This document shows positions 15,726-22,536 of a DNA stretch of 22,657 nucleotides, one piece after another. Both the position numbers and the translations under genes were made by a program. How positions within the stretch are numbered: the stretch's first letter is position 1; each line of letters begins with the position of its first letter. Source of the DNA: a virus; the IMG/VR virus record IMGVR_UViG_3300017706_001606, positions 1 to 22,657 of that record. One strand, given 5' to 3'. The notes under the pieces were generated by a model. The model had not been told where the DNA came from and searched no databases. It saw only the letters and a program-made list of their open reading frames with translations.

Positions 15726-16876
15726 TAGCCAATATAAATAGTGTAAGGTACTGAGCTTAAGTCTTTTTGCACAAATTCAGAATTTGCTGCTTTTTTTTCT
15801 AATAATTTATTACGGGAAGTTTCATCCAGATATGATCTTAATCTTTCTAACAACGCAGTTTTTTCTGATGTAGCTGCTGTAATAAGATCTGCTTGGTTTA
15901 GTGTAACTTCCGATCCTGGGATAGGGACTGTGCCATATTTACCTCTAATATAACCTAACATTTCTTTAGCTAAAGCTAAGGTGTATTCAAAAACCCATTG
16001 TCTACCAATAGAGTTAATATATTCATAAGTAGGATTATCATAGGGCACAGTAGATATGTCTGTTACAACACCTGTCCCTAAACTACCACTTACAGTTGCT
16101 CTATTTCTATCAGATTTTAAAATATATTTAAAATGTAATGTATAATTTTTAATAGGTATGGGAAAAAGTCTTAACTTATTATTAATTAATTCAAAACTAT
16201 AATTAGATTTTCTAATCATATCATTAAAATTAATAGCTTGAATTTTAGATAAGTCATAATTAATAGGCATTAATAAGAAATTAATACCTGGGGTATAGTT
16301 ACCAAATCCAAAAGCATCAAGTAACCCTTGAACGTCCGTACCTGTACCAGCATAGGGGTCAAAATATCTAACAACTGCAGGAGGTGCCTGGTATAATATT
16401 TCTTTAATTTCTAGGTCCCCATTATTTATACTCTGAGAAACTGCCCAATCATTTAGATCATATACTTGTTTGCCTTTAGTTAAATCTAAACTGCCTGTTC
16501 TCCAATCAACGGTTCCCCCAACACCTGCTTCTTCACCATACTGTTCGGCAATACGAACAACTGCACCTAAATTAGGTCTTTGAAGTTTATAATTTAAATC
16601 AGACCCTGTAGGAGATCCTTCTAATGAAAGATAATTTTCGCTTGCTTTAAAAGCATACACTTCATTACCATAAGTTGTTACTGCTTCTTCAAAAGCTGCA
16701 TAGAAACTAATATCCTGTAATTCTATATCAGTTAGAGGAAATCCCAAGCGTCTAGCACAAAATACTGCTACTTTATCAGCATCACTTTGAAAATCTATAT
16801 CATTATCGTAAAACCCAAAAGGTGTATCTCCTGGGAAAAATGAACTAGAGCCGGGCCAGATTGGAGTATTTGCCAT
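15725..16876 (-). CDS. Neck protein, probably T4 gp13-like (383 aa)
   Basis: The protein has FCARRLGFPLTDIELQDISF and FEEAVTTYGNEVYAF in the first third, a helical signature seen in marine T4-like gp13 proteins. A beta-rich C-terminal half follows (KYILKSDRNRATVSG). The last ~80 residues are helical (LAKEMLGYIRGKYGTVPIPG, LLERLRSYLDETSRNKLLEK). It is about 70 residues longer than T4 gp13. The assignment leans on its place at the head of a gp13-gp14-gp15 cluster with one-base TAATG coupling. The upstream motif at 16888-16896 may be its promoter. Confidence 0.75.
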   Translation of the reverse strand: MANTPIWPGSSSFFPGDTPFGFYDNDIDFQSDADKVAVFCARRLGFPLTDIELQDISFYAAFEEAVTTYGNEVYAFKASENYLSLEGSPTGSDLNYKLQRPNLGAVVRIAEQYGEEAGVGGTVDWRTGSLDLTKGKQVYDLNDWAVSQSINNGDLEIKEILYQAPPAVVRYFDPYAGTGTDVQGLLDAFGFGNYTPGINFLLMPINYDLSKIQAINFNDMIRKSNYSFELINNKLRLFPIPIKNYTLHFKYILKSDRNRATVSGSLGTGVVTDISTVPYDNPTYEYINSIGRQWVFEYTLALAKEMLGYIRGKYGTVPIPGSEVTLNQADLITAATSEKTALLERLRSYLDETSRNKLLEKKAANSEFVQKDLSSVPYTIYIG

Positions 16877-16887
16877 GTTGTTTGTTT

Positions 16888-16896
16888 ATAAATATT
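16888..16896 (-). promoter_or_regulatory. AT-rich upstream motif, copy 6
   Basis: Exact ATAAATATT, 12 bases before the gp13-like gene's ATG, the first of the three TAATG-linked neck genes. Confidence 0.4.
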
Positions 16897-16903
16897 AAAA
16901 AAT

Positions 16904-17614
16904 TTATAAAGCTTTAGCTATAACATTAAATGTGTAAATTCCAGATGTATCTAATACAAGTCTGCCATCATTTATAAATCTAAAAGATGCATCTGAAGTA
17001 TCTCCTATACCGTGGATTGAGGTTTCCGTAAAGTCTACGGATGATCCATCAAAACATCCTATAACAGTTCCTGTTCTAAGGTTAGAACCATTTTTAATTT
17101 TATATTCAGCATGAACCGCATCATAATCCCCAAAATCGAATATAGTTGCTCCATCTGAGACTGTTGATCCCGTAATATTTCTAACAAGTGTAGTGTCTAT
17201 AAAAATAGAACCAGATAAATTAGTAGTTTTACCTCTTATATCAAGGGGAGTTGATGCATCACCCATTTGAAGGCGACCATTTGCCGGTTGAGAGTCATTA
17301 GTGGATCTAAAAATAACTTGATCAACTTCATCAAGCATTGCTGATCCACTATAAATGTTTATGTCGCCATGAAATACAGGATTACCAAAAAGATTAGAAT
17401 CATTGGCAAATTGTATAGATGAACTAAGAAATGTTAATTCAGTTACATTTTTAATAGTAAGAGGTGAATTACCTTCAATTGTTGTAGTTTTAAGGTGTTT
17501 AAATGAACCCGTAAGTGATCCACTGATATTACCTGAGGCTGTGATTTCTCCTACTAAAAGAGAATTTAAATTGGCATTACTGCCTGAAGTTATTACTTTT
17601 TTCCAGTTAGGCAT
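16904..17614 (-). CDS. Fibre-like virion protein with WKKVI-SGS N-terminus (236 aa)
   Basis: Starts MPNWKKVITSGSNANLNSLL followed by short Ser/Gly/Thr-rich beta repeats (ASGNISGSLTGSF, FKHLKTTTIEG). The C-terminal domain has SIHGIGDTSDASFRFINDGR and ends LDTSGIYTFNVIAKAL. The start is shared with the 368-residue protein (MAEWRKVIVSGSRAEL), so both probably carry the same attachment module. Beta-rich repeats and the lack of enzymatic motifs fit a short fibre or decoration protein. It precedes the neck genes and follows the folded leader at 17631-17676. The start ATG at 17614 has only A/T-rich sequence before it. Confidence 0.75.
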   Translation of the reverse strand: MPNWKKVITSGSNANLNSLLVGEITASGNISGSLTGSFKHLKTTTIEGNSPLTIKNVTELTFLSSSIQFANDSNLFGNPVFHGDINIYSGSAMLDEVDQVIFRSTNDSQPANGRLQMGDASTPLDIRGKTTNLSGSIFIDTTLVRNITGSTVSDGATIFDFGDYDAVHAEYKIKNGSNLRTGTVIGCFDGSSVDFTETSIHGIGDTSDASFRFINDGRLVLDTSGIYTFNVIAKAL

Positions 17615-17630
17615 ACTTTTTTATATTGTG

Positions 17631-17676
17631 GTTGGCTACACCAAAAGTGCGGTGCCCACTTCCCTTACGGGCCAAC
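17631..17676 (-). ncRNA. Compact GC-rich folded leader with possible pseudoknot
   Basis: In RNA sense (minus strand) GUUGGC (17676-17671) pairs with GCCAAC (17636-17631), closing two inner hairpins. The first is CCC-GUAA-GGG, with a GNRA-type loop and one C shared with the closing helix. The second is AAGUG-GGCACCG-CACUU. The loop CACC (17654-17651) can also pair with GGUG (17642-17639), making a pseudoknot. The segment is visibly richer in G+C than its surroundings. It lies just after a terminator and 16 bases before the 236-residue gene's ATG, so a 5' leader element or processed small RNA is plausible. No known riboswitch class matches by eye. Confidence 0.5.
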
Positions 17677-17694
17677 AATTTAGTATAAATACAT

Positions 17695-17720
17695 AAAAAG
17701 GATCACTTATTTGTGATCCT
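17695..17720 (-). terminator. Rho-independent terminator after the miniprotein pair
   Basis: Stem AGGATCAC with GTGATCCT (17720-17713 with 17706-17699), six-base loop, followed in the minus direction by a run of T. The plus direction also shows CTTTGTTTTTG, so it may be bidirectional. The stop codon of the 53-residue gene (17705-17703) lies inside the 3' arm, so translation and termination could interfere. Confidence 0.85.
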
Positions 17721-17864
17721 CTTTGTTTTTGTTTTATTTAGGTCGGAAATATTTGTTTCTAATTTTGCTTGTAAAGAAGCAACTCTTTGAGCATCTGATC
17801 CTTTTATGTTTATATGGTTTAATGATTCTCTTAGTACACTTAATTCTTCAACTGTATAACTCAT
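17703..17864 (-). CDS. Miniprotein, unknown, coupled to upstream gene (53 aa)
   Basis: Frame begins MSYTVEELSVLRESLNHINI and continues KGSDAQRVASLQAKLETNIS, then a Lys/Thr/Asn-rich tail. It is charged and helical with no hydrophobic segment. Its ATG overlaps the stop of the preceding 57-residue gene as ATGA, a classic coupling arrangement, which argues for real translation. The last codons run into the terminator hairpin. The helical pattern suggests a small protein-binding or assembly factor; no family is recognised. Confidence 0.65.
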   Translation of the reverse strand: MSYTVEELSVLRESLNHINIKGSDAQRVASLQAKLETNISDLNKTKTKRITNK

Positions 17865-18034
17865 TTTATATTAACGTATTGGTTTTGTAACTTAACTACT
17901 ACTTTGTAAAGCATATCTAAATCTTTACCTTTGAAAGTAGATTCTTTAATAGTATTTAATATAAATTCTATTTCTTGTTTCTCCAAACTATTGGGAGTAG
18001 ATTTTTGTGGGGATATTTTATCTAATAAGGACAT
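17861..18034 (-). CDS. Miniprotein, unknown, MSLLDK start (57 aa)
   Basis: Frame starts MSLLDKISPQKSTPNSLEKQ, followed by EIEFILNTIKESTFKGKDLD and MLYKVVVKLQNQYVNIK. A flexible N-terminus leads into two amphipathic helices with no membrane segment. It begins 18 bases after the 368-residue gene and ends in an ATGA overlap with the 53-residue gene. A one-mismatch copy of the AT-rich upstream motif lies at 18046-18054. The short start resembles that of the 91-residue baseplate-operon protein. Function unknown. Confidence 0.68.
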   Translation of the reverse strand: MSLLDKISPQKSTPNSLEKQEIEFILNTIKESTFKGKDLDMLYKVVVKLQNQYVNIK

Positions 18035-18045
18035 AACTTTTTTAA

Positions 18046-18054
18046 TTAAATATT
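18046..18054 (-). promoter_or_regulatory. AT-rich upstream motif, variant copy
   Basis: TTAAATATT, one mismatch, 12 bases before the 57-residue miniprotein ATG. It overlaps the stop of the 368-residue gene. Confidence 0.3.
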
Positions 18055-19159
18055 AAACATAAATAAAAATATCGTCGGAGGCATCAATTTTAATATTTCC
18101 TCTTTGTTGATATAAAGCTATATCAGTTTGAGAGGCATCTATATCAATCACCATAGCGACGTAAGCATCGGCTGTAAAAGTAGTGGAATTAGCAGCAAAA
18201 CTACTTGTAACACCAAATCTACCTACATTTGAGGATGCGGCTGCATCATAACCAAATAATACTCCTTTATCTTGAACATTTTGTTGAACTACAAAACCAC
18301 CAGGAGAATTATCAGTACTAGAACCAGAATTTAACAAGATAAATTGGTCAGCAACTTCTAGATTTTTTGTACTTTGGAAAGACGCAGTACCCTGAACAAC
18401 AAGATCTTTATTAATTGTGATAACATTACCTGAGAATGTCCTGTTACCTGAAATAGTATCTGCTAATCCAATAGTATATGAAGGACCACCACCTAATGCT
18501 TGAGCTGCTGTTCCAGTAATATCAATTTCACCCGAAGTTTGGGTTAAAGTAATTGTAGTATTACCTTCTACAGCATCACCTGCTGAAGAACCATAATCTA
18601 CAGTTAATGTAGCTGCTCCTGAACCATCAAAAGTACCATTGTTAGAAGATAAACCAGTTCCTGCTGTTAAGGCATTTGGTACTTTGAGAACAGATAACGT
18701 ATTGCTTGATACTTCAATTGTGCTAGTATCGGCAACGTTAGCATTTAACATTGTGCCCTCTACGGAAGTTGCTTGAATTGTCGAAACTCCTCCAGTATCT
18801 ACATTGACGTCTCCTGCAATAGTATTAAGGATAGATCCTGTTGCTGCCTCAGCAATCATAGACAATTCAACTGCATTATTTGCAATTGTTAAAACTCCTG
18901 TACCACCAGCAACTGTGGCATCCCCACTTATTTTTTGAAGTGTATAATCAGCAAGAGCAGAAGCAGTAGTAAATTTACTAGCTCCGTCGTTTACAAACAC
19001 TTTTGTAGCATTTGCTGGGGCTATATACGTTGTTGGGAAACTGGCAGCTACTCCTGAAAGGCCACTACCATCTCCAAAAAATGAACCACTAAATGATCCT
19101 GATGCATCCACCAGTTCTGCTCTGGATCCTGATACTATTACTTTTCTCCACTCTGCCAT
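18053..19159 (-). CDS. Fibre-like virion protein (368 aa)
   Basis: Starts MAEWRKVIVSGSRAELVDAS, then SGSFSGSFFGDGSGLSG, a motif common near the N-terminus of marine phage fibres. A long Ser/Thr/Val/Ala-rich beta-repeat region follows (about 80-260). The C-terminal ~110 residues (STKNLEVADQFILLNSGSST, GGFVVQQNVQDKGVLFGYDA) form a globular-looking domain. The N-terminal module is shared with the 236-residue protein. It probably forms part of a tail fibre or capsid decoration; receptor binding is inferred only. It lies 29 bases downstream of the long Gly-Thr-Ser stalk gene. Confidence 0.75.
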   Translation of the reverse strand: MAEWRKVIVSGSRAELVDASGSFSGSFFGDGSGLSGVAASFPTTYIAPANATKVFVNDGASKFTTASALADYTLQKISGDATVAGGTGVLTIANNAVELSMIAEAATGSILNTIAGDVNVDTGGVSTIQATSVEGTMLNANVADTSTIEVSSNTLSVLKVPNALTAGTGLSSNNGTFDGSGAATLTVDYGSSAGDAVEGNTTITLTQTSGEIDITGTAAQALGGGPSYTIGLADTISGNRTFSGNVITINKDLVVQGTASFQSTKNLEVADQFILLNSGSSTDNSPGGFVVQQNVQDKGVLFGYDAAASSNVGRFGVTSSFAANSTTFTADAYVAMVIDIDASQTDIALYQQRGNIKIDASDDIFIYV

Positions 19160-19188
19160 TTTATATTAATTTTATTATACATATTATA

Positions 19189-20790
19189 TTATTCTATCCC
19201 CAAATAAAAACTTCCACTACCATAGTACATTCCGCCTTCTATTGGAGTAGGTTGGACTTTGGAATTTGGATGTAAGTCAGTAAATACAGGAATACCTTCA
19301 CTAGTGATTTTATATCGAGTTGCAGAGGATGTAGTAATAAGTACTACATCATTTTGCCCATTTACTTGTCCTCTAAAAGATGACGCAGCTAGTTTTCCTG
19401 TAAATTTACCATTTGAACCTGAGATAGATGTTAATTGATTTGAAGCGCCTTTTACTGATATTCCTGCAGATGTAGCTGTTAAAGTTGCTTCTTTAGTCTT
19501 AGTAGAAGCATTTACAAATTCAATTGTAGAATCAAAAGTCCTAATATGACCTATAGAAGCTGTATTAAAATAATTACTATCATCTCCTAAATTATACAAT
19601 AAATCACCATCAGGTATTATATGACCCCTAGCTACTAAAAGTTCAAATGATCCTGTAGGGGCTTGTACACTGCCTGTTATAGATAATAAAGATCCAGTAA
19701 ATCTTAAATTTTCTTCAGCTAATAAGCCTGATGTGGTTCCAGTAGATCTTATAACCCTAAATGCTTCTGGGTTTGAAACCGTAGCTCCATCAACACCTGA
19801 AGTGCCCGAGCTACCTGAAGTACCAGATGTACCAAAATTATCTCCTATTACTATAGTTACATTAGAGGAACTTCCAATACTATAAGAAGCATTGTCTCCT
19901 TCTACATAAGATACTGTTAAATTATAAAATGTTTCACTAATGTCAACATTTACACTTGTAATATTCCATTGGTCTATATTACCTCCATTAACTATTTTTA
20001 TAATACCTTTATCAAAGGCATCTAAATCTTCAAGAAAAGTTAAATGAGAAGTACCCCCATTATCGGTTATGTGAAGTCTAATAATAGTTATACTACCTGG
20101 AGTAGTACTATTTGATGTAAAATCTCCAGAAGGAGGTGTACCACCAGTTCCCCTAAATAAGTAAGTTTTACTAGGTAATATTAAATCCGCACCATCAATT
20201 CCACTAGTACCACTAGAACCTGAAGTGCCTGAAGAACCTGAAGTGCCTGAAGAACCACTAGATCCTGATGTTCCAGAAGAGCCTGATGTACCTGAAGAAC
20301 CTGAGGTACCACTTGAACCTGAGGTGCCTGAAGAACCACTAGTACCTGAAGAACCTGAAGTACCAGAAGAACCACTAGTACCTGAGCTGCCTGAAGTTCC
20401 TGAAGAACCTGATGTTCCTGAAGAACCTGAAGTGCCTGATGATCCACTTGTACCACTTGAACCTGAAGTGCCTGAAGTACCGCTTGAACCTGAAGTACCT
20501 GATGATCCACTTGTTCCCGAAGAACCTGAAGTACCAGAAGAACCACTAGTACCTGAAGAACCTGAGGTGCCACTCGAACCCGAAGTACCTGAGGTACCAG
20601 GTTTACCTGAAGCACCCTCATTTATGGTTACTACTTTAGTATTTTCTTCCTGGACAATTAAGTTTGTTTGGGGTAATTCAATAGTAACAGACTTATTACA
20701 AATATTATCTGTAATAATAACCTTTTCATTCTGATCTTGTAGAATGATTTGGTTTGGTTGGTCTGATATGTTAATTGAGTTACGACCCAT
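19189..20790 (-). CDS. Long-stalk collagen-like fibre protein (533 aa)
   Basis: Residues 1 to about 58 are an N-terminal module containing VIITDNICNKSV, related to the 210-residue neighbour. A GASGKPG hinge then leads into an almost pure GTS/GSS Gly-X-Y array (about 62-198), ending GIDGADLILPSKTYLF. After a ~115-residue beta domain a second short array occurs (GTSGTSGSSGTSGVDG, about 320-333). The C-terminal ~200 residues carry HIIPDGDLLYNLGDDSNYF, a repeat seen in tail fibres, and end YYGSGSFYLGIE. The layout of anchor, stalk, head, short stalk and tip suggests an adhesin. Repeats and motifs are seen directly; host binding is inferred. TAATG coupling links it to the upstream gene. Confidence 0.85.
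   Translation of the reverse strand: MGRNSINISDQPNQIILQDQNEKVIITDNICNKSVTIELPQTNLIVQEENTKVVTINEGASGKPGTSGTSGSSGTSGSSGTSGSSGTSGSSGTSGSSGTSGSSGTSGTSGSSGTSGSSGTSGSSGTSGSSGTSGSSGTSGSSGTSGSSGTSGSSGTSGSSGTSGSSGTSGSSGTSGSSGSSGTSGSSGTSGSSGTSGIDGADLILPSKTYLFRGTGGTPPSGDFTSNSTTPGSITIIRLHITDNGGTSHLTFLEDLDAFDKGIIKIVNGGNIDQWNITSVNVDISETFYNLTVSYVEGDNASYSIGSSSNVTIVIGDNFGTSGTSGSSGTSGVDGATVSNPEAFRVIRSTGTTSGLLAEENLRFTGSLLSITGSVQAPTGSFELLVARGHIIPDGDLLYNLGDDSNYFNTASIGHIRTFDSTIEFVNASTKTKEATLTATSAGISVKGASNQLTSISGSNGKFTGKLAASSFRGQVNGQNDVVLITTSSATRYKITSEGIPVFTDLHPNSKVQPTPIEGGMYYGSGSFYLGIE
20197..20613 (-). repeat. 9-bp-periodic Gly-X-Y coding repeat, second copy
   Basis: About 46 consecutive Gly-Thr-Ser or Gly-Ser-Ser triplets, mostly alternating, with varied synonymous codons. 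It shares many exact short words with the array at 1-808, such as cctgaagaaccactagtacc, despite lying about 20 kb away in the same orientation. Confidence 0.93.
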
Positions 20791-21422
20791 TATCCTTCAG
20801 ATATAAATAATTGGTTTGAACCATTTCTATAAATTACACCTTTAATATTGGGATTTGATGAAGGTATTTTATCATAGTCTAATTTTAAATGTTCAAAAGA
20901 TCCAGTACTATTTGCGCTTAATGTTCCTATGTTAGATAGGTTCATTACTGTTTCATCTCCAGTTATGTCTCTTGTTGAGAAAGGTATATATGAGGTTTGA
21001 GCCCTATTGAGGATTGATAAATCACCTTGTAATCTTATATTACCCGTAGTTGTTGTTGATACTGCTATACCATCAGCATATATACTTGCCCATCTTTTTT
21101 CAGGATTATCTTCACCTAAATTATATGTTGAATCTGCGCTAGGTATTAAATGACCTGAGGATGTTATACCACTTATAACTAAATGTCCACTTCCACTTAT
21201 ATTACCTGAGGCTGTTACGGAACCTATAATATTTAAACTAGATGCTGATGTAAGTGAACCCGGAACACCTTGAATGCCTTGAGGACCTATAGGACCTTGT
21301 GGTCCTATAGTATTTACGTCAACAATACTAGTAATTTCTTGGGTAACATTTGTACTTTCGTTGCAACTGTTATTTGTAATTACTATATGGCGACATTCTA
21401 CATTTTGCCTAGTATTAGCCAT
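20790..21422 (-). CDS. Fibre protein with short Gly-Pro-Gln collagen stalk (210 aa)
   Basis: Starts MANTRQNVECRHIVITNNSC, followed by NEST. The segment IVITNNSCNEST parallels VIITDNICNKSV of the 533-residue protein. Residues about 39-55 are a classical collagen stretch, GPQGPIGPQGIQGVPG. The remainder is beta-rich with SGHLIPSADSTYNLGEDNPE followed by KRWASIYADG, the fibre repeat typified by NLG-x-x-x-x-RW-x-x-IY. This is probably a paralogous fibre with a shorter stalk of different chemistry. It overlaps both neighbours at TAATG junctions, so the three genes are translated as a unit. Confidence 0.82.
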   Translation of the reverse strand: MANTRQNVECRHIVITNNSCNESTNVTQEITSIVDVNTIGPQGPIGPQGIQGVPGSLTSASSLNIIGSVTASGNISGSGHLVISGITSSGHLIPSADSTYNLGEDNPEKRWASIYADGIAVSTTTTGNIRLQGDLSILNRAQTSYIPFSTRDITGDETVMNLSNIGTLSANSTGSFEHLKLDYDKIPSSNPNIKGVIYRNGSNQLFISEG

Positions 21423-21820
21423 TAGAAGCTGCCTAATGTTACATTTTTGCTTAATTGAACCTTTCCTTCTAATAACCTTGTAACTACGGGGTTAGCATCA
21501 ATTGTTGCTATTTCTAAATCATAAACTGCCTCTCCAAAGTCTAATAATGATGAAGAAGCTGCTGATATGAAAATTCCTATAGTACCGGAAGTAGGTGGAT
21601 TTAATCCATCAGATCCACTAAAGTTTAAACCAGTTCCATCGGCATCTAAACTACTTGATAATGTAATGTGAATAGTAGAGTCTCCAATAGCCGGGCGAAT
21701 TTGCATTCTACCTTGGTGCCCTGTTAAATTAATGGGATCGTTATTTGAATCTTTATATGCTAATTCAAAATCTAAAGTTGATCCCTGTTCTATTGTAAAT
21801 GAGTATCTTCCTGCAGACAT
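21422..21820 (-). CDS. Small beta-rich virion protein (132 aa)
   Basis: The N-terminus MSAGRYSFTIEQGSTLDFEL, followed by AYKDSNNDPINLTGHQGRMQ, and the later LDFGEAVYDLEIATID with RLLEGKVQLSKNVT resemble an Ig-like/beta-sandwich domain. I associate it with small proteins in front of phage fibre genes, often used as attachment domains. No catalytic residues are visible. It begins the fibre cluster, with a motif copy (21831-21839) 10 bases before the start, and is coupled by TAATG to the collagen-stalk gene. Confidence 0.75.
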   Translation of the reverse strand: MSAGRYSFTIEQGSTLDFELAYKDSNNDPINLTGHQGRMQIRPAIGDSTIHITLSSSLDADGTGLNFSGSDGLNPPTSGTIGIFISAASSSLLDFGEAVYDLEIATIDANPVVTRLLEGKVQLSKNVTLGSF

Positions 21821-21830
21821 GGTTTTTCAT

Positions 21831-21839
21831 ATAAATATC
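21831..21839 (-). promoter_or_regulatory. AT-rich upstream motif, variant copy
   Basis: ATAAATATC, 11 bases before the first fibre-cluster gene and overlapping the phoH stop codon. It is a candidate start of the fibre transcript. Confidence 0.35.
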
Positions 21840-22536
21840 AATAAATTGGGTTATCTACATAATAATCTCTTAAATCTTCAACAATTTCATTACGGTGGTT
21901 GGAATTTAAGGTTATAGCTTCAAGATTTTTTACTTTTTTAGAAGCTTTATATAAATATTTAAATCCTGAGTCTGATTTTTTCTTTAGGTCTGTTTGATGA
22001 GCATCCCCACACACCATCATTTTAGATCTTAAACCTAAACGAGTAGCAATCATTTCCATTTGATCGTGGGTTACATTTTGTGCCTCATCTACAATAACAC
22101 ATGAATCTAAAAATGTTCTACCTCTCATAAATGATACAGGAACAATTTCTATCTTACCATCCGCTATAAGTTTTTCAACTTTAGCTTTATCATACAACAT
22201 ATATAAATTTTGATAAATAGGTTGTACCCAAGGATCCATTTTTTCCCTTAAATCCCCTGGTAAGAATCCTATTTCTTCTTTACTTACTGTGGGGCGGGTA
22301 ATAATGATTTTATCATATATCCTTCTTAAAAGACCATCTAAAGCTACTTGACACGCTAATAAAGTTTTTCCTGATCCTGCTTGACCCGCTAATAACGTTA
22401 TAGTGTTATCTAAAATTAGCTGTTTAGCTTCTTTTTGTTCTTCATTTAGTTGGATTTTAAATTTTATAGGGTTTTTCACTACTTTTTTTTCTCTGAAGAT
22501 TTCTTCAGCTTTGGGGGTGTTGTTGAAATGGGTCAT
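21838..22536 (-). CDS. phoH: PhoH-family P-loop ATPase (232 aa)
   Basis: The Walker A motif GQAGSGKT (residues 51-58) and Walker B VIVDEAQN (147-154) are both intact. Between them lie ITRPTVSKEEIGFLPGDLRE and VSFMRGRTFLDS. Downstream ATRLGLRSKMMVCGDAHQTD and LNSNHRNEIVEDL are present. This is the full PhoH core, related to superfamily 1 helicases. PhoH is widespread in marine phages; its role is unsettled (RNA metabolism or phosphate stress have been proposed). It overlaps the preceding gene by 32 bases and ends 17 bases before the fibre cluster, an auxiliary gene at the edge of a structural block. Confidence 0.95.
   Translation of the reverse strand: MTHFNNTPKAEEIFREKKVVKNPIKFKIQLNEEQKEAKQLILDNTITLLAGQAGSGKTLLACQVALDGLLRRIYDKIIITRPTVSKEEIGFLPGDLREKMDPWVQPIYQNLYMLYDKAKVEKLIADGKIEIVPVSFMRGRTFLDSCVIVDEAQNVTHDQMEMIATRLGLRSKMMVCGDAHQTDLKKKSDSGFKYLYKASKKVKNLEAITLNSNHRNEIVEDLRDYYVDNPIY

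Noticed and set aside
17631-17676. tRNA-like reading of the folded leader (5-bp stem with 7-base loop)
   Set aside because: There is no T-arm, no 7-bp acceptor stem and no conserved TTC segment; it is not a tRNA.
17631-17676. Glutamine/downstream-peptide riboswitch because of the GGGAAGTGGG segment
   Set aside because: The conserved partner segments of that class are missing and spacing does not fit.
20181-20621. Minus-strand Val/Leu/Gln repeat frame inside the fibre gene
   Set aside because: An out-of-frame reading of the same tandem repeat; repeats keep alternative frames open.
20225-20734. Plus-strand 169-codon Pro/Glu/Val repeat frame
   Set aside because: Same antisense effect opposite the 533-residue fibre gene, which has good flanking domains and coupled neighbours.
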